A DNA stretch of 64,000 nucleotides from Cylindrodendrum hubeiense (Eukaryota; Ascomycota; Sordariomycetes; Hypocreales; Nectriaceae): assembly GCA_014621425.1 (NCBI GenBank), contig JAANBB010000158.1, positions 1-64,000 of the forward strand. The letters are read 5' to 3'. Positions 56,659 through 64,000 of the stretch are shown here, one piece after another (position 1 is the stretch's first letter; every line of letters begins with the position of its first letter). Made by a program: the position numbers and the translations under genes. Below the pieces are notes generated by a model that saw only the letters and a program-made list of their open reading frames with translations, was not told the origin of the DNA and made no database searches.

Positions 56659-58660
56659 CTAATTCAATATCCCCACCTCCATGGCCTTAATCTGGAGGGC
56701 CAAGAGCCGCGAGAAGAATCGACACAGGGATAAGTTGCCACCCATAAACCAAAGGTTAGGATGTCCACTATTGCGCCACATCTAGAAATAGGTTAGCATA
56801 ATGCATGTTTGACTATGCCACGGTGGTCTGAAACAGTGCTTACCGCCCTAACTTCACCCTGTGCATCGAGATCCCAAACTTGACCAACTTGATCGGCAAT
56901 CTTGTCGCCAAACAACTTCCGCGCTGTGGACAGCATGTCATCGTAGCCAGTGGCAAGAACCACGATATCAGCGCTCAGCTTGGAGCCATCTGGAAAGATG
57001 AGTCCGTCCTGGTCAAAGCTCTCAATGCCGCCTGGACTCTGGCGCACCTTGACCTTACCGTCAACAATGAGCTGGCTGCAGCCGACATCAATGTAGTAGC
57101 CACCACCGCGAGTGATGTATTTGCGGTTAATTCCACTCTTGTCGGGCCCGGAGTCGAGCAGGAAGCCGGCCTTGGTCAGACCGTCAAGCAACTCTCGGTC
57201 AGCGGCGCTGATACGTTGTGTTTTAAAGACGTTGAAGGCAAACTGGACTGGAACGGGCACGCTCTGTGCAAATAAATCTGCGTCCTCCGTTGGGGGCCCA
57301 TGCTCATCATACAAGCCCGCATACAGAAGCGGCACTCCTTTATTACCAGAAATGATGTAACTGCCTCCCCGCTGGATCATGGTAACCTCGGCGGCGCCGG
57401 CTTCGTGATAGTTCTGGCAAATATCGTGGCTGCTGTTGCCGGACCCAACAACAACTACCCGTTTCTGCGAGAGATTTTCTATGTCCGAGGCATCATTGTG
57501 ATTGACTCCATGGTAGATCGTTCCCTTGAATAGGTCCTGCCCTGGAAATGAAGGCACAATAGCATCGCCGGACTGTCCTGTTGCGAGGACCACGTGGCGC
57601 GGCTTGATGGTACGTATTGAGCCGTCGCTACGGCGGACGGTAACGGTCCAGGTCTTGGTCTTCTCATCAAACTCAGTCGTCTGGATTGTAGTGCTAGTCC
57701 AGACGTTAAGTTCCATAAGATTCGCGTAACACTCCAGCCAGTCTGCAAGCTTGTCCTTCGGCATATACATGGGCCAATCAGACGGGAATGGGATAAAGGG
57801 CAGGTGGTTGTAATGTGTCGGGCCATGGGTCATAAGGGTCTACAACGCAGGAGATGTCAGTGTGTGTTTTGGTATAGAGGGAGCGAAGCAAGCAAGTAGC
57901 ACACCCTGTAGCGGAGGCGCCAGTTGTCGCCAACTCTTTCATTTCTTTCGATGATCAAGGTAGGAAGGCCAACATGGCGCAGCCGAGCCGCGATATCAAG
58001 GCCGGAATGGCCTGGGCAAGGTTAGATGCCAAAGTGGACCAGAGGGGTGCATGGCCATGACTTACCAGCACCAATAACAAGCACCACGGGATCTTCATCG
58101 AGAAATTCCTTCTGTCTCTCTCGTCGCTCGCCCCAGGTTCCATATCGTGGGTCTACATAACCATGTGGGCGCCTCAATCCCGATGCCTCTTCGTAACCCT
58201 TGAGCTCCTCGAGGGTAAAGTTGATGAGGTAGCATTTCCAAGAATTGTCATCTGCCGTGACTAACCGAAGCATGCCTCTGCCCTTTCCAATTGCTGTCTC
58301 AAATTCGAACATGGACTGCACCCAGTGGACATCGGGAGTGAGGGACTTGAACTCGGGCTGAAAGGCTCCTTTGGTGCGCGGCCGGATATTCCCAAGCTTG
58401 ACAGCCTCATAATTCTGCTTGAGATGTTTGGCAATTTCGGTGGAGCTCTGAATAGCCCGATAGTCCCAAGAAAATCCCAAAAGGTCGCGGATCCAGGCAT
58501 CGCTGTGGAAGAGCGTGGCGATCTCTGCCTCAGAGCCATCTTTGAGGGTCTTCTCAAAGGTATTGACCCATTGGTCTACGACAGTCCGAGCATTATCGGG
58601 CGACTTTTCTGTAGCTTCTGCAAAGACCGGCAGGGTGATGATATGCGGGTGCCCAGCCAT
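56659..58660 (-). CDS. Flavin monooxygenase with N-terminal NTF2-like domain
   Basis: FAD/NADPH monooxygenase of the FMO/YUCCA-like type. Exons 58660-58066, 58011-57905, 57839-56844 and 56781-56659 give 606 residues. Residues 1-190 are an NTF2/SnoaL-like alpha+beta domain (VDQWVNTFEKTLKDGSEAEIATLFHSDAWIRDLLGFSWDYR...). Then GxGxxG at 197-202 (VIGAGHSG), the RVGDNWRLRYRTL segment, THYNHLPFIPFPSDWPMY, LATG, and the second Rossmann VVVVGSGNSSHDIC. The last exon adds MWRNSGHPNLWFMGGNLSLCRFFSRLLALQIKA, diagnostic of this fungal group. The frame running past the last donor to a stop at 56793 lacks it, so splicing is favoured. The FMO motif FxGxxxHxxxY/F reads FKGTIYHGVNHNDASD. Substrate is unknown. 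It is 111 bases from the sulfatase 3' end, converging. Confidence 0.93.
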
Positions 58661-59738
58661 GGTGGATTATTGGCTTGTCTAGGGCTGTGAGATGCTGAGG
58701 TGGTGTCAGCAACCGAGAATCTGACACAGGCCAGAAAGGTTGTCTTTAATATTTTTTCACAATCGCTCACGGTTGCAGCTAACCGATCATCGGCCGACGG
58801 AAAAATGTGATTCCTCGGCGCCCAAACTGTGCTTACGGTGAGCACTTGCGCAGACGAGAAGCATGGCTGTCGGGCGTCACTGCAGGACTCGGGCCGGTCT
58901 CGCACAGCGGCGACACGGCACGTCACGACGAATTGAGACGTACATGTGAACAATGACCCCACCGGCATCGACGGGAATGTGTGCGATTATCGGCCCGCCG
59001 ATGACATCACCCAGCCACAAATGTGAGACTTTGTGTTGCACCTGTGTCTGATTATATGTTTGATTCCAAATCATAGCTTCGTCCACTTGCCATTCAAGGA
59101 AATGCATGTGAATGCTGTTCACTACTCCGGTACATATTATACTCCCTCTATCAAATTCTTCACCCCTAGCCTTTGGCAATTCTCTCCCAAGCCCACGTCG
59201 CATTTTTGAAGATAGTGGTGTAAGACAGCAGCACCCCTTGCATCACTAGCTCCTACTCAAATATAGAAAGTACCAGACGATAATATCCTGAGCCATAGCG
59301 GAACTATCCTCGAACCTTAGACTCTCTTTCTGAAAGTGCCAACATAGACACGTTCATGAACGGGCTTCCAATGGTTGTCCCCATTCTCATTTCTCATGTT
59401 ACACCCTAACGAAAGTGATGAAATCCACTGGATATGACGGGATACTTGGGTAAAGACGAGATGAAAACAACTATGAATAAGTGCATGTGCACGTGCGCGT
59501 GTGTTCAAGTGTACGAGTGGCGGTGCGGCATGCATGTGCACGCCACAACACCACCACAACACCACTACACACAGGCTCAGTCTCCATCGCCGACCTCACA
59601 ACAGCAGCAACCAGTAGCAGAGAAGACACAAATCCTGCGCTGCAGCAAGCATATGATGCCTAAAACGAGCCAAAAAATCACAGCCGAGCTACAGAGCCCA
59701 GCCTCTCTCTATCCTGCGATATCAAAACAAAAAAAAGG

Positions 59739-59842
59739 GGACATCCAGCCGGCTACTGGAGGCGTCGAACCAGGGACCTACGGTCCCAACCAAGCGTGGG
59801 CGAACCCCAACCCCTATAGGCCAGCACTCCTTCTGGATGTCC
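59739..59842 (-). ncRNA. tRNA-like or other Pol III element (degenerate cloverleaf)
   Basis: On the minus strand a B-box GGTTCGACGCC and an A-box-like TGGCCTATAGGGG lie 39 bases apart. Perfect 10-bp terminal inverted repeats (GGACATCCAG/CTGGATGTCC) close the element, and a run of eight T (59736-59729) follows directly. Inside is a 6-bp hairpin GGGACC-GTA-GGTCCC like a type II variable arm. The T stem does not pair well, so it is not a normal tRNA. A tRNA pseudogene or a small Pol III transcript are both possible. Confidence 0.35.
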
Positions 59843-59924
59843 GGAAGGGCGGTTGGTTATTAGGATCTATAAGGCTTTCTTCATCTGTGCCGGTTGACGA
59901 GGGACTGGCAAGGAGTCCGCCGTT

Positions 59925-60057
59925 GCCAGCTGTCAGGTATTAGGCGAACTGCGTGCCAGCTGTCAGGTTTTGTGTGAACTGTGTGCCAACTGTCAGGCGC
60001 GGGCGAACTGTGTGCCAGCTGTCAGGTCATGGGCGGACTACGTGCCAGCTGCCAGGC
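59925..60057. repeat. 30-bp tandem repeat, five units
   Basis: The word GCCAGCTGTCAGG (with single changes) recurs at 59925, 59955, 59985, 60014 and 60044, separated by GCGAACTGTGT-like text. Period 29-30 bases. It ends about 90 bases after the amine oxidase stop codon, in its 3' flank. Confidence 0.9.
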
Positions 60058-60148
60058 ATTTAAAACGCATAAGCCTCAATTTTAAAGAAAAATACCCAAG
60101 ACGATACACAAGGGTAATTGAACGTGTGCTAGCTATTATTCATAAGAC

Positions 60149-62380
60149 CTAATCCTTGCTACAGCAAGATGTCCCATTTTCTCCATTTTCCCCGTTAGGC
60201 TTGTTCTCCGTCTCGCTCTTCCCATTGGCTCCGTTCGTTTTAGTGTCCTCATAGAGAGTACTCTTGTTGAAGGCTTGGCTCGACGGTGGCACATCATTTG
60301 TCGGGTTGTATTGGCAAAAGTTATACGGCTTCAGATGGAACTGAGCGATCTCTGCCGGCATAATTGGGAAGTCTTCCACGCGGGGGTTGTGTGTGAATCC
60401 GAAGGTGTGCCAAATGACAATATCGTCGTCGACAACGTAGTCGCGATCCTTGACCCACGATTTGATTCCATGGCCGCCAAGTGACTGGTTTGTGTAGTCT
60501 CCGGCTGGGAACAGCTGACGATCCTTGTACTTGGTAACCCACATGGGCGACTCGGCAAACTCGGATCGTCGCCAATGCCAGGATCCTGGCTGGGCAAGGA
60601 GCAACTGGGAGCGGATAGGAACCAATTTGTATCCGGTAGGTGTCTGGGACACTGGGTTCTCAACGCTCGGGTTCACAATCTTGAACACGCGACCATCGTA
60701 AAGACTGTCTTCAACAGGTCCAGCTCGGTTCACCGTGGATTCCTTGGTGACATAGCCAGTGCCGAGGGGGTTCAGCTTTTCATCCCAAGGCATCTGCACC
60801 GAATCAGAGTAAACGAAAGAGTTCTTGTGGCCATCGATGGCGGGGTCGATGCGGACGTTGAACAAGTGCTGATGGTATGGAGCCATGACTCCGTCGGCAA
60901 CCCTAGTGCCCCAGGGAACCTTAGAGTCTTTATCGATAGGCTGGGTCGAGAGAATACCAGTGGCTCGGGTCTCGAATGAAATCTCACCAGACTGGTCGAA
61001 AATCCAAGCGAAGATGTATTCGTAGTTGGCCACAGTAATGATCTGCTGGAGAACAAGCTGTCTCTTTCGCACGACGACAGCCTTACCAGTTCGGTGGTTT
61101 GTGTGCTTCCACTGGATACCGCTGTCGATTTCGTGGATGCAGATGGCGTTTGGCCGAGGGGCAGGAGTGCCATCAGCTGCAACAACATGGCCACTGATGT
61201 ATTTGATGGTGCCCAGGCAGTCACATCCAACTATTTCGCTGTGTTAGCTGAGTATTCCGCGTGAAATGGATTGCATAGACTTACGCTGAAGGTTGTTTGC
61301 AGTTACACCAGCTCCAACATTGCCTAGATCAAAGGCACCCTTGCGATAAATCGGGCCACGGGGGTCTCCGTATGGCACAAACATCTCAGAGAGTGAAAGA
61401 CGATAGAAGGTGCTTCGGTCCATAAAATGAAGGTCATGGAGGGTAATGCCTACATTGCTTGAGTTAATACAATGCCGAAATAGCTAGACCGAAGTGGACC
61501 GTACCTTCACGCCAGTTGAAGCCGACACGGAAGCGCCACTTCTCCCACTCGATCAGATGACCTTTAACTGTGAACGAGGCGCCCTCGGGCTGAACCACAT
61601 TGTACGGCTTCATGGTGGTTCGAGGGGGGTTCTTCTGGAGATGGTGAGCGTACTCAGGCTCTGCGGGATCAGTATCCTGAAGGGAAACTGCCTTGCCCTC
61701 GGTCGTACTTTCGTCCGGGCCCAGCGGAAGGCGAACAATCTTGGTGACTTTCATGGTGCAAAGGTCCACGAGTACCATGAAGTCGAGGGGGAATGAATAG
61801 TGCGAGGAGTCTTTGTCGTTGTTCTTGGGGTTTTTCATGTACAAGAACACCTTATTATTCAGTAAGCATAAACTCAAGTCAAGATGTTGAGAATTGGGTG
61901 GTTTACCTGTGTCATGCGCGCCTGAGTATCAATACCATCGACTCCGTAATCCCAGGGGTCCAGAACAACCGAGGACTTCTCCAGTCCCAATCGCTTGAAC
62001 TCGTTCTCAACATCCGGGTTTGCCATGACAACTTCGGCGGCCTCGTTGAGCTCAGTGCGATCAACTGGTCCATGGAAATCGCGAGGAAGCTCCTCGTGCT
62101 TATCAATTTTGCCGTTGGTGACATCGACAACGGCCTCAAACAGGCGAGGGGCCTTCTTGATGTACCAAATGAGGAAGACCCTGCGCGGAAGTTTAGGACG
62201 GGGAAAACCCTTGTGCTCAGCCTCGAGGTAGGCGACCAGCTCTTTCTTGGGAGGTTCATCCAGGCCAGCAGCCTTGAAATGAAGCTGGACGGGAGCAAAC
62301 AGCTTCTTGATCGTGTCGGTCGCCGCCTGAATCTCCTCGGCCGTGGCCGGGTCCAGCGGGTGAAGGTCCACGATAGTCAT
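60149..62380 (-). CDS. Copper amine oxidase (topaquinone enzyme)
   Basis: Oxidises primary amines to aldehyde, ammonia and H2O2, letting fungi use amines as nitrogen source. Exons 62380-61907, 61850-61505, 61449-61285 and 61230-60149 give 688 residues, the normal length. All key residues are visible: the catalytic base Asp in the GAFDLGNVGAG segment before LGCDCLG, the topaquinone precursor Tyr398 in TVANYEY, copper ligands His448 and His450 in PYHQHLFNVRID, and His609 in FTHNPRVEDFPIMP. The N-terminal domain ends with WREGITLHDLHFMDR. The start is the ATG of MTIVDLHPLDP; an upstream in-frame ATG at 62416 is possible. No signal peptide; cytosolic or peroxisomal. The tail is Asn/Gly/Lys-rich and ends SCCSKD without a peroxisomal SKL signal. 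Divergent from the MYB gene. Confidence 0.96.
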
Positions 62381-62938
62381 AATAAAGCTGGTCCGAGACC
62401 TGAATGAAATGATCAAGAGAGGTAATGATGAGGATGGATTGAAGGCAGGATGATGTGACCCAAATGGTGTCCAGTCTCGCAGCTTATATCGTCGGCATTT
62501 CGAAAGCCGAGTCAGATAGCAGGCTTCACACGGCCCACGAAAGATCCGGAGTCAGGCTCCGAATCCGAGCCAGGCAGCGTCATGGCGATGGTGCCAAATT
62601 AGCATGCCAACATAACTGACAAAACGAGACGATCGCTAATCGCTATCGTGGGCCGAGTCAAACGTGACGAGCTAGCGGATGTCGGACAACGCCCCGCCCA
62701 AAATGCGGGGGAGAGGGCGCGACTCGACTACAGATTCATGCGGTGGGGATACGGGGGAGAGATAAGCCATCCGCGGTATCAAATGCGATAGCAATCTTCA
62801 GCTGCGTGCTTTGTCTATCCGACGTGTCTATCCGACGTCACTTGGTCTCATGAGCGCCGCGTGTCGTCACGAGATCCCCTCAGCCATCTCTCCGACATCT
62901 GTCACGACTCCTCGTCGCTGCAAACTCTCCCTGCCCCC
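62381..62938. promoter_or_regulatory. Divergent promoter, amine oxidase and MYB genes
   Basis: A 13-bp unit TGTCTATCCGACG is repeated head to tail at 62812-62837. G-rich words (GCGGGGGAGAGGG, GGTGGGGATACGGGGG) at 62700-62760 resemble STRE/CreA-type sites. GATAA words near 62760 could be GATA-factor sites, as expected for a nitrogen-use gene. Confidence 0.5.
62812..62837. repeat. 13-bp tandem repeat, two perfect units
   Basis: TGTCTATCCGACG twice with no spacer, about 100 bases before the MYB start codon. Confidence 0.85.
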
Positions 62939-64000
62939 ATGTCCACCTCAGAGTCATCCGCAAAGTCGCCCTCTGTCAGCAGCGGCAGGGCCAGGCGAAC
63001 CTGGACACCAGCAGAAGACGCAGTATTGAAAGCTCTTGTCGGCCACTACGGTGATGCTCGCGGCGCCGAGGGGAGCTGGAAGGAGATTTCGGCTTCTCTT
63101 CACAACCGATCACCCAAAGTAAGCCCCTGCACCAGCCCGTCGACCCCCCTGAGTCCGGGGTAATTTGAGAAGAACAGGGGTTAACAACAGCGCAGGATTG
63201 TCGAAAACGGTGGTTTCATTCTCTAGATCCGTCCCTCCGAAAGGGTAGATGGACTGTTCAGGAAGACGAAATCCTTCTCGGGGCATACGCTCGGCTTGGA
63301 CCTTCGTGGCACGAAATCGGTAAGCAGTACTTCTTCTGATCCTCAGCCCTCCAGCTAACGATTGTCCCTCCAGCTGCACTGATTCCTGGGAGGAAAGACG
63401 ACCAGTGCTCGAAGAGATACAACGATATACTCAACCCGTTGGCCAGAGATCGCCTGGTCGACTGGACTCCCCACGAGGACGACCTGCTCCGGCAAGGTGT
63501 GCGCGCGCTGGGCCATCGCTGGTCCGCGATATCTTCGAGGATTCCCGGACGCCCGCCTCTTACTTGTCGAAATAGGTGGCGTGCGCTTTCTAGAAAAGCC
63601 CAGTTACGGCGGAGCACGTCCAAAAGCACTCCATCGTCAACTCCATCCCAGATGTCGGCCAGCGAGCTAGGTGTCTCACCTGGGTCCCAAAATACGGCCC
63701 TGGCCCCAGAATCGTCAAGTGAAGATGGCCACGATAAGCTTGGCTTAGACGCGCTTTCCTGCGACCTTCTTGGGGGCAACATCGGGATTCGAGACCAGAG
63801 CGATACCAGTTTCCTGGATCCCGCCTTATACAACTCTTTTTCGGACTCGGCCCATCAGCCAGGGATGGAGCTCCAGATTACCAATATGAATCCACCACCC
63901 ACCTCCATGGCTTTAGATAGCGTCGCTCTCAACAATCCTGGTCACGCTGTATCTACCTCGAGACATGATTGGTCACATCTTGCGCGACCGCCTCATGGAA
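62939..64000 (+). CDS. MYB-type transcription factor with three repeats, 5' part
   Basis: DNA-binding regulator of the three-repeat fungal MYB group (BAS1-like architecture). Exons 62939-63118, 63196-63319 and 63374 to the window end are open and in frame; the 3' end is outside. Repeat 1: RRTWTPAEDAVLKALVGHYGDARGAEGSWKEIS...DCRKRWFHSLDP. Repeat 2: KGRWTVQEDEILLGAYARLGPSWHEIAALIPGRKDDQCSKRYNDIL. Repeat 3: VDWTPHEDDLLRQGVRALGHRWSAISSRIPGRPPLTCRNRWRAL. Each has the three spaced Trp (or the usual Phe/Tyr substitute). After the repeats the visible part is Ser/Pro-rich and looks like an activation or regulatory region. The start is the first ATG of the frame (MSTSESSAKS). Targets cannot be inferred; proximity to the amine oxidase may be chance. 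Confidence 0.9.

Larger units (their letters stand above)
58661..60148. other. Intergenic, 1.5 kb, with RNA-like element and tandem repeat
   Basis: Holds the FMO promoter, an alternating GT/GC stretch around 59480-59540 (GTGCATGTGCACGTGCGCG), the Pol III/tRNA-like element at 59739-59842 and a 30-bp tandem repeat at 59925-60057. The downstream side is the 3' flank of the amine oxidase gene. Confidence 0.5.

Noticed and set aside
59739..59842. Standard tRNA on the minus strand
   Set aside because: B-box and terminator are present, but T stem and acceptor pairing fail, so only a tRNA-like element is reported.
1..64000. CRISPR arrays, operons, bacterial-type promoters
   Set aside because: Spliceosomal introns and a eukaryotic tRNA show a fungal genome; no spaced direct-repeat array of CRISPR type was seen.

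Overview
The window is nuclear DNA from a filamentous ascomycete (Pezizomycotina). Most genes are interrupted by 49-80 bp introns with GTRNGT donors, CTAAC-like branch sites and YAG acceptors. There is a eukaryotic tRNA-Val with a T-run terminator. The gene families (Zn2Cys6 and DUF3425-bZIP regulators, HET-domain protein, UNC93-like and sugar MFS carriers, BVMO, GH32) are typical of moulds. Genus cannot be fixed from sequence alone; an Aspergillus/Penicillium/Talaromyces-like mould would fit. Twenty-two protein genes are supported with moderate to high confidence; two of these run off the window ends. A frameshifted paralogue and a Cys-rich relic are listed besides.

Layout. 1-4.4 kb: 3' end of a coiled-coil protein gene, tRNA-Val(AAC), and a choline/amino-acid permease. 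6.5-13.6 kb: a compact carbohydrate block with an intracellular GH32 enzyme and a Zn2Cys6 activator transcribed divergently from a promoter holding a 63-bp tandem repeat, then an MFS sugar transporter; together they look like a fructan/sucrose uptake-and-hydrolysis module. 14.1-15.9 kb: carboxylesterase, divergent from the transporter across an E-box palindrome.

16-31 kb is accessory and gene-poor: orphan genes, a segmental duplication carrying two copies of an unrecognised gene (the second frameshifted), a large secreted orphan protein, diverged inverted and dispersed repeats, and long non-coding stretches.

31-41.8 kb holds a candidate oxidative catabolic or tailoring cluster: Baeyer-Villiger monooxygenase, UNC93-like carrier, class C (luciferase-like) flavin monooxygenase with a 13-nt microexon, aldo/keto reductase, and a DUF3425 bZIP regulator surrounded by a repeated 15-bp element. 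No PKS, NRPS or terpene core enzyme is present.

44-64 kb: a secreted asparaginase-family protein with an altered active site, an FMN-dependent 2-hydroxyacid dehydrogenase, a small secreted Cys protein, a short HET-domain protein, a secreted sulfatase with a GPI-like tail, a flavin monooxygenase fused to an NTF2-like domain, a Pol III/tRNA-like element, a 30-bp tandem repeat, a copper amine oxidase, and the 5' part of a three-repeat MYB regulator. Several products (amine oxidase, asparaginase-like protein, sulfatase, permease, flavin monooxygenases) would release or import N, S and C from organic compounds, but only the GH32 block and the 31-42 kb block have the gene order expected of functional clusters.

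All exon models were derived by eye from reading frame, splice consensus and family alignment from memory; every multi-exon coding sum given here was checked to be a multiple of three.
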